Shown piece after piece: positions 1-5,185 of a stretch of 6,451 bases of DNA. The translations under genes and the position numbers were made by a program. A model generated the notes under the pieces. The model ran no database searches and had not been told where the DNA came from. It saw only the letters and a list, made by a program, of their open reading frames with translations. The stretch comes from Enterocloster bolteae (GTDB lineage: Bacteria > Bacillota_A > Clostridia > Lachnospirales > Lachnospiraceae), in NCBI GenBank assembly GCA_021769025.1, contig JAETTS010000151.1:1-6451 (forward strand). The letters run 5' to 3'. Within the stretch, counting starts at the first letter, position 1; each line of letters opens with the position of its first letter.

Positions 1-522
1 AGTTACGGTTAAAACCGGACGGCCAAAGGTATAGGTGTCGCCCAGGGTATAACGGAATAACAATTCGCTGATAAAGGGGCTGAAACTGGTGGTAAACATA
101 CAGATATGAAGGTTCTTTTTAAAATTCAGCTTTTTAAAGCGCAGATACAAAAAGGGAGCCAGGAAACAAGGCCACATATTGAGAAAATTCAGGCCGTAGA
201 AGCAGTGGGCCACTACCAGAAAGTAACCGGCCAGAGTATTGGCACGGGACTCGCCTTTTAAAAGAACCATAAACAGAAAACAGGACAGGCCGCAGGCTCC
301 GGCGTTGAGCATGGCGCTTGCCAGGCCGCCGATATCAAAATAGTCGGTGACTAAAGGACAGGGCGATACCATGATCAGGTACCAGTTATTAAGAACATTT
401 CCCCATTCTCCTGTATAATGGGCAGCGAGAAAGGCGGAAATCAGAAACGAGAGGGAGAACCCCAGGGCGATGCCATTGATGATCTGGCTGTTGGTATACG
501 TATGGGAATTTGGTATTTTCAT
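1..522 (-). CDS. DUF1576-like integral membrane protein, 5' part only
   Basis: The reverse strand is open without a stop from an ATG at 522-520 to the window edge, giving the first 174 codons; the C-terminal part lies outside. A Shine-Dalgarno AAAGGA (plus-strand 530-535) sits 7 nt upstream of the ATG and a near-consensus promoter lies further out, which fixes the start. The protein is strongly hydrophobic, with likely membrane segments at about residues 14-34, 65-88 and 97-127 and a possible re-entrant or short segment near 47-58. A notable stretch is WYLIMVSPCPLVTDYFDIGG (47-66). This stretch and the following Ala/Gly/Cys-rich helix resemble DUF1576 proteins of Clostridia, a membrane family with no assigned function; this is recognition from memory, not a search. 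It is transcribed divergently from the tRNA gene and probably as its own unit. The transport or signalling role, if any, is unknown. Confidence 0.7.
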   Translation of the reverse strand, partial: MKIPNSHTYTNSQIINGIALGFSLSFLISAFLAAHYTGEWGNVLNNWYLIMVSPCPLVTDYFDIGGLASAMLNAGACGLSCFLFMVLLKGESRANTLAGYFLVVAHCFYGLNFLNMWPCFLAPFLYLRFKKLNFKKNLHICMFTTSFSPFISELLFRYTLGDTYTFGRPVLTVT

Positions 523-529
523 AAGAGTA

Positions 530-535
530 TCCTTT
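530..535 (-). promoter_or_regulatory. Ribosome binding site of the DUF1576-like gene
   Basis: The reverse strand reads AAAGGA 7 nt before the ATG at 522-520. It supports that start for a gene whose end lies outside the window. Confidence 0.6.
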
Positions 536-569
536 GCAGTTTCCTATATTTTCTGAAAAGCTATCTATG

Positions 570-598
570 ATTATAATGAAAATGGCAGGGGATGTAAA
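570..598 (-). promoter_or_regulatory. Sigma-A promoter of the DUF1576-like gene
   Basis: On the reverse strand TTTACA (593-598) is followed by a 17-bp spacer and a perfect TATAAT (570-575). Transcription would start near 563 and leave a leader of about 40 nt before the ATG at 522. It is divergent from the tRNA promoter some 30 bp away. Confidence 0.75.
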
Positions 599-625
599 GA
601 GAAAGGATTTTTTATTCGAAAACAC

Positions 626-654
626 TTGCAAAATTTTCGGACATATGCTAGAAT
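626..654 (+). promoter_or_regulatory. Extended -10 promoter of tRNA-Leu
   Basis: TTGCAA (626-631) is followed by a 17-bp spacer and TAGAAT (649-654). TGC directly before the -10 forms an extended TGn element. The predicted start near 661 lies about 16 nt upstream of the mature tRNA 5' end, as expected for a short RNase P leader. Confidence 0.7.
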
Positions 655-676
655 AACAGACGTTGCAGGAAATGAT

Positions 677-759
677 GCCGGCCTGTCGGAATGGCAGACG
701 AGGTGGACTCAAAATCCATTGGTAGCAATACCGTGCGGGTTCAAGTCCCGCGGCCGGCA
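677..759 (+). tRNA. tRNA-Leu, anticodon CAA
   Basis: The sequence folds into a complete class II tRNA of 83 nt. The acceptor stem is GCCGGCC (677-683) with GGCCGGC (752-758), with discriminator A759. The D stem is TCG/CGA around a GG-containing loop. The anticodon stem is GTGGA (703-707) with TCCAT (715-719), and its loop CTCAAAA puts CAA at 710-712, which decodes UUG. The long variable arm has a GGTA/TACC stem typical of leucine tRNAs. The T arm is GCGGG with loop TTCAAGT and CCCGC. The 3' CCA is not encoded (CTCC follows), so it must be added by the CCA-adding enzyme. The gene stands alone with its own promoter and terminator. Confidence 0.95.
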
Positions 760-777
760 CTCCTTGGCAGGGGCAAG

Positions 778-820
778 AATCGTTGAGAATCCGGTATTTT
801 AGGGTTTCAACGATTTTTTT
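778..820 (+). terminator. Intrinsic terminator of tRNA-Leu
   Basis: AATCGTTGA (778-786) pairs perfectly with TCAACGATT (807-815). The inner stem AATCC/GGGTT continues it after one bulged G, closing on a 9-nt loop. A run of seven T (814-820) follows. This ends the tRNA unit and insulates the small gene downstream. Confidence 0.85.
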
Positions 821-840
821 CGTTGATTAAATTTGAATAT

Positions 841-852
841 AGACTTTACACC
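841..852 (+). repeat. Copy 1 of the 12-bp repeat AGACTTTACACC
   Basis: The same 12 bases recur in direct orientation at 1258-1269 and inverted at 1323-1334. In copies 1 and 2 the TTTACA inside the repeat is the -35 box of a promoter with identical spacing to its TATAAT. A degenerate 9/11 version, GGCTTTATACC, lies at 1352-1362. Confidence 0.6.
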
Positions 853-873
853 TTCCCGGGAGATTGATATAAT
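845..873 (+). promoter_or_regulatory. Near-consensus sigma-A promoter of the broken small gene
   Basis: TTTACA (845-850), a 17-bp spacer and a perfect TATAAT (868-873) with TGA directly before it (extended -10). The start would be near 880, giving a leader of about 107 nt. The dyad ATTGAT (863-868)/ATCAAT (890-895) brackets the -10 and start site and could be a weak operator, though it may be chance. The leader also contains TTTTTGT-GG-ACAAAAA (923-938). Confidence 0.7.
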
Positions 874-972
874 TATATGTAGATTAGAGATCAATATCCA
901 GGTATGTTCTGGAGAGCAGGTGTTTTTGTGGACAAAAAGAAAGGATGCTTCGATAAAGGATTTTCCATGATT

Positions 973-980
973 GGGAGGTG
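973..980 (+). promoter_or_regulatory. Strong Shine-Dalgarno of the small gene
   Basis: GGGAGGTG lies 6 nt before the ATG at 987. So strong a site at ideal spacing shows that the broken frame downstream was a real translated gene. Confidence 0.75.
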
Positions 981-986
981 AGTGCT

Positions 987-1189
987 ATGCCTAATAACGG
1001 TGAAATTGTAAGAGATGTTGTAGAGCAATTTCAGAAAGTGCAGTCTCATTGCAGTCTCATATGAAAAATGCAAGGAAAGAAAATGCGGTTGAAACATATG
1101 AAGGGCTGAAAAATGATTATTTGTCATTGAAAGCGATTTTAACTTCATTAGGCGTTAACCTTACAGATATTGATAAGATAAAAGAATAA
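987..1189 (+). pseudogene. Small hypothetical gene broken by an 11-bp tandem duplication
   Basis: From the ATG at 987 the frame reads 25 codons and stops at TGA 1062-1064. The break coincides with an exact tandem repeat of TGCAGTCTCAT (1039-1049 and 1050-1060). With one copy removed, the frame continues unbroken to TAA at 1187-1189 and encodes 63 residues. The restored protein starts MPNNGEIVRDVVEQFQKVQS and ends LGVNLTDIDKIKE. It is charged, has no membrane segment or cysteine in the restored frame, and is probably two alpha helices (about residues 5-26 and 28-50) followed by a short tail. I do not recognise the family. It has its own promoter, Shine-Dalgarno and terminator, so it was an independent gene. 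An ATG at 1061 overlaps the premature stop and could still give a 42-residue C-terminal fragment. A sequencing or assembly error is the alternative to a real mutation. Confidence 0.75.
1039..1060 (+). repeat. Exact 11-bp tandem duplication TGCAGTCTCAT x2
   Basis: Two perfect adjacent copies, 1039-1049 and 1050-1060. Eleven is not a multiple of three, so the second copy shifts the frame of the small gene. Confidence 0.9.
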
Positions 1190-1201
1190 GGAAAGAGAGA
1201 G

Positions 1202-1244
1202 AAGTCGCTGTAATTCCTGATTCAGGGGATTGCAGTGATTTTTT
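1202..1244 (+). terminator. Intrinsic terminator of the small gene
   Basis: TCGCTGTAATTCC (1205-1217) pairs along 13 positions (some G-T) with GGGATTGCAGTGA (1226-1238) across an 8-nt loop. Six T follow (1239-1244), and AAG (1202-1204) can pair into the start of this run. It lies 16 bp after the TAA at 1189 and closes the small transcription unit. Confidence 0.8.
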
Positions 1245-1261
1245 GATTGTGGAAGAAAGAC

Positions 1262-1290
1262 TTTACACCGAATCAACTATCTATTATAAT
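1262..1290 (+). promoter_or_regulatory. Likely promoter of the ZAS protein-polA-coaE operon
   Basis: TTTACA (1262-1267), a 17-bp spacer and a perfect TATAAT (1285-1290). The predicted start near 1297 leaves a leader of about 97 nt before the ATG at 1394. It is the only strong rightward promoter seen between the upstream terminator and the operon. Confidence 0.75.
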
Positions 1291-1302
1291 GTAGAAAGTA
1301 AT

Positions 1303-1330
1303 CTTATAGTCACAAATCAATCGGTGTAAA
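1303..1330 (-). promoter_or_regulatory. Possible leftward promoter facing the polA operon promoter
   Basis: On the reverse strand TTTACA (1325-1330) is followed by a 16-bp spacer and TATAAG (1303-1308). The predicted start is near 1296, next to the rightward start at 1297. A transcript would run antisense through the terminator and the small pseudogene. The boxes are clear, but activity is inferred. Confidence 0.4.
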
Positions 1331-1393
1331 GTCTTTGTTTTCGTGGTTAAGGGCTTTATACCTTTGTTCTTTTTTGGAAAGCGAGGCGGGTGA

Positions 1394-1741
1394 ATGACTT
1401 GTAAAGAAGCGGAAAATCTTGTGATTCCTTATATCCGGCATGAGCTGGAGGACGACCAGCTGATGGAGGAGTTTTTAGACCACATCGATTCCTGCGAGAA
1501 TTGTAAGGAGGAGCTTGAGATATATTATACAGTGGAGGCAGGTATTCGCCAGCTGGACTCTGATACGGGGAATTACAACATTAAAGGAGATATGGAGGAA
1601 GACCTTTTGGCCTCCAGGCAGAAATTATACAGCATCCACCTGGTGGATGTCGCCCGCTATGCGGCGGATACGTTACTTCTTATCAGTCTGATTGTTATGA
1701 TAGCACTACAATGCCGAATCTGGTGGCAACAAGGCTTTTAG
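1394..1741 (+). CDS. Small membrane protein with N-terminal zinc-binding (ZAS/zf-HC2-like) domain
   Basis: The 115-residue protein has a C-x26-H-x3-C-x2-C pattern (C3, H30, C34, C37). This is the zinc ligand set of the ZAS/zf-HC2 fold found in many anti-sigma factors. One hydrophobic segment at about residues 90-106 (ADTLLLISLIVMIALQC), ending in RIWWQQGF, suggests a single-pass protein with a cytoplasmic N-terminal zinc domain and almost nothing outside. By family analogy it could bind a sigma factor or another cytoplasmic partner, but no sigma factor gene lies in the window, so anti-sigma function is inference. The start has a modest GAGG (1383-1386) 7 nt upstream. It is the first gene of the unit; the polA start lies 16 nt after its stop, so the two are almost certainly co-transcribed. 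Length suits small zf-HC2 proteins. Confidence 0.75.
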   Translation: MTCKEAENLVIPYIRHELEDDQLMEEFLDHIDSCENCKEELEIYYTVEAGIRQLDSDTGNYNIKGDMEEDLLASRQKLYSIHLVDVARYAADTLLLISLIVMIALQCRIWWQQGF

Positions 1742-1749
1742 AAAGGAGG
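1742..1749 (+). promoter_or_regulatory. Ribosome binding site of polA
   Basis: AAAGGAGG lies 8 nt before the ATG at 1758 and starts directly after the upstream stop codon. It fixes the polA start. Confidence 0.8.
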
Positions 1750-1757
1750 AACGGGAA

Positions 1758-4397
1758 ATGAACAATAAATTAGTTTTGATTGATGGCCACAGTATTTTAA
1801 ACAGGGCCTTTTACGGGGTGCCGGACTTGACCAACTCAGAAGGGCTCCATACCAATGCAGTATTCGGATTCCTTAATATCATGTTCCGGATCCTGGAGGA
1901 GGAGCAGGCGGATCACCTGGCAGTGGCATTTGACCTAAAAGAGCCTACCTTCCGCCACAAGATGTACGGGGAATATAAAGGAAACCGGAAGCCTATGCCG
2001 GAGGAACTGGCCCAGCAGGTGCCTTTGATGATGGAAGTATTGAAGGCCATGGGAATTCCCATTATGACGCTTAAGGGGTATGAGGCGGATGACGTGCTGG
2101 GGACGTTGGCGAAGAAGAATGCGGCGGACGGGGTAGAGGTGTCCGTGGTGTCGGGGGATCGGGATCTGCTTCAGCTTTCGGATACCCACATCAAGATCCG
2201 GATACCCAAAACCAGCCGCAACGGCACGGAGGTAAAGGATTACTATCCGGAGGACGTAAAGAGAGAGTATCAGGTGACTCCTGTGGAATTCATCGATGTA
2301 AAGGCTCTTATGGGGGATGCATCTGACAATATCCCAGGGGTGCCCTCCATCGGTGAGAAGACGGCTACCAGCCTGATTGTTTCCTATGGAAGTATTGAGA
2401 ATGCCTATGCCCATCTGGAAGAGATAAAGCCCCCTAGAGCAAGAAAGGCGTTGGAGGAGCATTACGATATGGCCCAGATGAGCAAGACTCTGGCTACCAT
2501 CTGCATTGACTGCCCCATCCCATTTTCTTATAAGGACATGGAGATTGGCAATCTGTATACTCAGGAAGCCTATGAGTATATGAAGCGGCTGGGATTCAAA
2601 TCCATATTGGCCAGGTTTGATGCCAATACTATGGAGAAGCCGGCTGTGGAAGAGCGTTTTGTGATGATACGGGATCTGGGGCAGGCGGAAGAGGTGTTTC
2701 AAAAGGCGGAGGCAGAAAAGATTCTGGGATTTCAGCTTTTGGTGGAAAAGGACAAGGTCAAGGGACTGGCTCTCTGTTTTGGGGAGTCTCATATCTATGG
2801 GATCGCTGCGGAGGGATTTTTAACAGGACAATACCTGGCTGAGAAGATGAGCCGGCTGATTCCTGGATGTAAGCGGGCGGCAACCCTGAATCTGAAACGG
2901 CAGCTTCCCTGGCTGGCTGTGGAGGATGGCAGTCCGGCTATGGATGTGGAGGTAGCCGGATATCTTCTCAATCCATTAAAAGATACGTATGACTATGATG
3001 ATATTGCCCGGGATTACCTGGGGGTCACAGGTCCTTCCAAAATCGACCTTGTAGGGAAGTCTTCTTTAGGAAGTGCTCTGGAGGAAGAAGAGAAAAAGGC
3101 GGAGACTTGCCTCTGCTACATGGGATACATCGCCTGGAAATCGGCAGCAGTTCTTCAGAAAAAGCTGGAGGAAAGCGGCATGTGGAATCTGTTTGTGGAG
3201 ATGGAGATGCCATTGATCTACAGTCTTTACCACATGGAGCAGGCCGGAATCCAGGTGGAGAAAGAGACTTTGAAGACTTATGGGGATCGCCTGAAGGTGG
3301 AGCTGGGGCGGATGGAACAGGAGATCTACAGCCTGGCTGGGGAGACATTCAACATAAACTCTCCGAAGCAGCTGGGGGAGGTTCTGTTTGACCATATGAA
3401 GCTGCCTCACGGGAAGAAAACCAAGACCGGGTATTCCACCGCTGCGGATGTGCTGGAAAAGCTGGCGCCGGAGTACGAGATTGTAAAGAAGATTCTGGTG
3501 TACCGCCAGTATGCCAAGCTGAATTCCACGTATGCAGAAGGGCTCTATGGGTTTATACGGGACGACGGAAGGATCCATGGCACCTTCAACCAGACCATTA
3601 CAGCCACCGGACGTATCAGCAGCACGGAGCCCAATCTGCAGAATATTCCGGTGCGGATGGAATTGGGACGTGAGATACGGAAAGTATTTGTGCCGGAGGA
3701 AGGTTACACGTTTGTGGATGCAGACTATTCTCAGATTGAATTAAGGATACTGGCGCATATGTCGGAGGATGAGAGGCTTATCGGGGCGTATAAGGAAGCA
3801 CAGGATATTCACGCTATCACGGCATCCCAGGTCTTTCATATTCCGCTGGATGAAGTGACTTCCCTTCAACGGCGCAATGCCAAGGCGGTAAATTTTGGGA
3901 TCGTGTATGGGATCAGTGCCTTCGGGCTTAGTGAGGACTTAAGTATCAGCCGCAAGGAGGCGGAGGATTACATTGACAAGTATTTTGAGACTTATCCTGG
4001 GGTGAAGGCATTTCTGGACAGACAGGTGGAAGAGGGCAAGAAGCAAGGGTATGTGGTGACTATGTTCGGGCGCAGAAGACCCATCCCTGAACTGAAGTCT
4101 GCCAATTTTATGCAGCGCTCCTTTGGGGAACGGGTAGCTATGAACTCGCCGATCCAGGGAACAGCGGCGGATATTATGAAACTGGCCATGATCGGGGTAG
4201 ACAGGGAGTTGCGGAAACGAAATCTGAAGTCCAGGATTGTCCTTCAGGTTCACGACGAGCTTTTGGTGGAGACCTGGAAGCCAGAACTTGCAGAAGTCAC
4301 GGAAATTCTGGAGACGAAGATGAGAGAGGCCGCCCATCTTAGGGTGTCTCTGGAAGTGGAAGCCCACAGCGGAGGAAACTGGTATGATGCCAAGTAA
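1758..4397 (+). CDS. polA: DNA polymerase I
   Basis: The 879-residue protein is a full-length family A polymerase for gap filling in repair and Okazaki fragment maturation. The N-terminal 5'-nuclease domain (about 1-290) keeps its metal ligands: D9, D111 and D112 in GYEADD, D134 and D136 in GDRD, D187 and D190 in GDASDN, then the helix-hairpin-helix IPGVPSIGEKTA. The middle domain (about 300-470) is exonuclease-like but degenerate: GFQLL (324-328) stands where the E. coli enzyme has its DxE acids, and the second and third exonuclease motifs also lack their aspartates. Proofreading is therefore probably absent, as in Bacillus and Taq enzymes. The polymerase domain (about 480-879) is intact: TATGRISSTEPNLQNIP, motif A DADYSQIELR with D656, O-helix R705, K709, F713 and Y717, QGTAAD, and motif C VHDE with D833. 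Its end overlaps the coaE start by 14 bp, so the two are translationally linked. Confidence 0.98.
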   Translation: MNNKLVLIDGHSILNRAFYGVPDLTNSEGLHTNAVFGFLNIMFRILEEEQADHLAVAFDLKEPTFRHKMYGEYKGNRKPMPEELAQQVPLMMEVLKAMGIPIMTLKGYEADDVLGTLAKKNAADGVEVSVVSGDRDLLQLSDTHIKIRIPKTSRNGTEVKDYYPEDVKREYQVTPVEFIDVKALMGDASDNIPGVPSIGEKTATSLIVSYGSIENAYAHLEEIKPPRARKALEEHYDMAQMSKTLATICIDCPIPFSYKDMEIGNLYTQEAYEYMKRLGFKSILARFDANTMEKPAVEERFVMIRDLGQAEEVFQKAEAEKILGFQLLVEKDKVKGLALCFGESHIYGIAAEGFLTGQYLAEKMSRLIPGCKRAATLNLKRQLPWLAVEDGSPAMDVEVAGYLLNPLKDTYDYDDIARDYLGVTGPSKIDLVGKSSLGSALEEEEKKAETCLCYMGYIAWKSAAVLQKKLEESGMWNLFVEMEMPLIYSLYHMEQAGIQVEKETLKTYGDRLKVELGRMEQEIYSLAGETFNINSPKQLGEVLFDHMKLPHGKKTKTGYSTAADVLEKLAPEYEIVKKILVYRQYAKLNSTYAEGLYGFIRDDGRIHGTFNQTITATGRISSTEPNLQNIPVRMELGREIRKVFVPEEGYTFVDADYSQIELRILAHMSEDERLIGAYKEAQDIHAITASQVFHIPLDEVTSLQRRNAKAVNFGIVYGISAFGLSEDLSISRKEAEDYIDKYFETYPGVKAFLDRQVEEGKKQGYVVTMFGRRRPIPELKSANFMQRSFGERVAMNSPIQGTAADIMKLAMIGVDRELRKRNLKSRIVLQVHDELLVETWKPELAEVTEILETKMREAAHLRVSLEVEAHSGGNWYDAK

Positions 4398-4992
4398 AAC
4401 GAGGAAAGCCATTCTCTTAACCGGCGGCGTAGGTTCCGGGAAAAGCCGGATTCTGGGAGCGCTAAAGGAGGAATACGGCGCGGCAGTGCTTCAGACGGAT
4501 ATGGTGGCCAAGGAATTGGAAGAACCAGGGCAGCCGGGACATGAAGCCCTTGTGAAGGCATTTGGAAAGGGAATTCTGGATGGGAACGGAAGACTCTACA
4601 AGCCGGAATTGGTTCGCTTAGTTTTTGCAGATGACAAGACCAGAGACCAGATCAACAGCCTGATCCATCCCCTGGTGTGGGACAAGGTAGAACAGTGGAT
4701 TCAACATACCGCTGCTCCCCTGCTTGTGGTGGAGTCCGCTCTGATGCCAGAGAAGCCTCATGATCTGTTTCAGAGCGTATGGTATGTCAGCACAGACAGA
4801 GACAACCGGATACAACGTCTGATGGAAAAACGGGGATATTCCAGAGAGCGGTGTCAGGATATGATAGCAGGCCAGCCGCCGGAGGAAACCTACAGGCAGC
4901 ACGCAGATGTATTGATAGACAATAACGGAACCAGCGAGGAACTAAACAGCTTAATTCAAGCCGCGGTGGAGCATCTTAAAGGAAGCGGTTAA
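4384..4992 (+). CDS. coaE: Dephospho-CoA kinase
   Basis: CoaE uses ATP to phosphorylate the 3'-hydroxyl of dephospho-CoA, the last step of coenzyme A synthesis, in the cytoplasm. The 202-residue length is typical. Visible motifs are the P-loop GGVGSGKS (14-21), the conserved D39 in LQTDMVAKEL (canonical IDADxxA), H95-P96 in LIHP, the lid region RGYSRERCQDMIAGQPPEE, and the C-terminal ADVLIDNNG (D179, N180, N181, G182). The start at 4384 is preferred because GGAGGA (4371-4376) lies 7 nt upstream; a second ATG at 4387 is possible. The first 14 bases overlap the 3' end of polA in another frame, so it is co-transcribed and probably translationally coupled. The polA-coaE order is common in Firmicutes. 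Confidence 0.96.
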   Translation: MMPSKTRKAILLTGGVGSGKSRILGALKEEYGAAVLQTDMVAKELEEPGQPGHEALVKAFGKGILDGNGRLYKPELVRLVFADDKTRDQINSLIHPLVWDKVEQWIQHTAAPLLVVESALMPEKPHDLFQSVWYVSTDRDNRIQRLMEKRGYSRERCQDMIAGQPPEETYRQHADVLIDNNGTSEELNSLIQAAVEHLKGSG

Positions 4993-5022
4993 GTAACTGT
5001 TCAGGGGGCCCCCAACGGTTAC
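4993..5022 (+). other. GC-rich hairpin directly after coaE, no U-run
   Basis: GTAACTGTT (4993-5001) pairs with AACGGTTAC (5014-5022) with one G-T. After a CA bulge GGG/CCC extends it to about 12 bp around a GGCC loop; the core GGGGGCCCCC is itself palindromic. It starts one base after the coaE stop. ACAAGG instead of T follows, so it is not a standard intrinsic terminator. It may stabilise the operon's 3' end or act as a factor-assisted terminator or protein site. Confidence 0.6.
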
Positions 5023-5071
5023 AAGGTTAACATGTGGTTCAGAGATATGATCCAGAGATAATCAAATTCAG

Positions 5072-5100
5072 GTGACATTTCCTATAAAATATGATATGGT
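5072..5100 (+). promoter_or_regulatory. Candidate promoter of the walJ-like gene
   Basis: GTGACA (5072-5077), a 17-bp spacer and TATGGT (5095-5100) with TGA directly before the -10. The match is moderate. The 193-bp gap after coaE makes a separate promoter likely. AT-rich alternatives around 5135-5145 have poor spacing. Confidence 0.35.
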
Positions 5101-5185
5101 TATACGTAGCGTTGTATTCTAAAGATTCTTTGAACGATATATAACGCCAACAGAACCTATTACGTTTAAAGGAAGCGTCCATATC

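Larger units (their letters stand above)
1256..1336. repeat. 81-bp element with perfect 16-bp inverted repeats and face-to-face promoters
   Basis: AAAGACTTTACACCGA (1256-1271) is exactly inverted at 1321-1336, enclosing 49 bp centred at 1296. Each arm carries a -35 TTTACA pointing inward, and the 49-bp core holds one -10 for each strand (TATAAT 1285-1290 on plus, TATAAG 1303-1308 on minus). I see no flanking target duplication and no recombinase gene nearby. It could be a small non-autonomous mobile element remnant, an operator pair or an invertible promoter. As RNA it could fold only in read-through transcripts from upstream. Confidence 0.7.

Noticed and set aside
677..759. tRNA-Leu as an integration site for a mobile element
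   Set aside because: No second copy of the tRNA 3' end is found downstream and no integrase is present in the window.
389..760. 123-codon minus-strand frame over the tRNA gene
   Set aside because: It reads through the reverse complement of the tRNA and into the DUF1576-like gene in another frame; no conserved domain.
927..935. DnaA-box-like TGTGGACAA (reverse of TTGTCCACA)
   Set aside because: A single 8/9 match without a cluster, an AT-rich unwinding region or neighbouring dnaA/dnaN gives no support for an origin.
891..1148. 85-codon open frame on the minus strand over the small pseudogene
   Set aside because: It has no good ribosome site and contradicts the clear plus-strand promoter, Shine-Dalgarno and terminator at the same place.
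1256..1336. The inverted repeat as a simple intrinsic terminator
   Set aside because: The loop would be 49 nt and the own promoter starts transcription in the middle, so only one arm is in its RNA; a proper terminator already lies just upstream at 1202-1244.
1935..2792. Long open frame of 285 codons on the minus strand inside polA
   Set aside because: It lies wholly antisense to the conserved 5'-nuclease and linker coding region, is rich in His, Leu and Arg with no recognisable domain, and has the look of a complementary-strand shadow.
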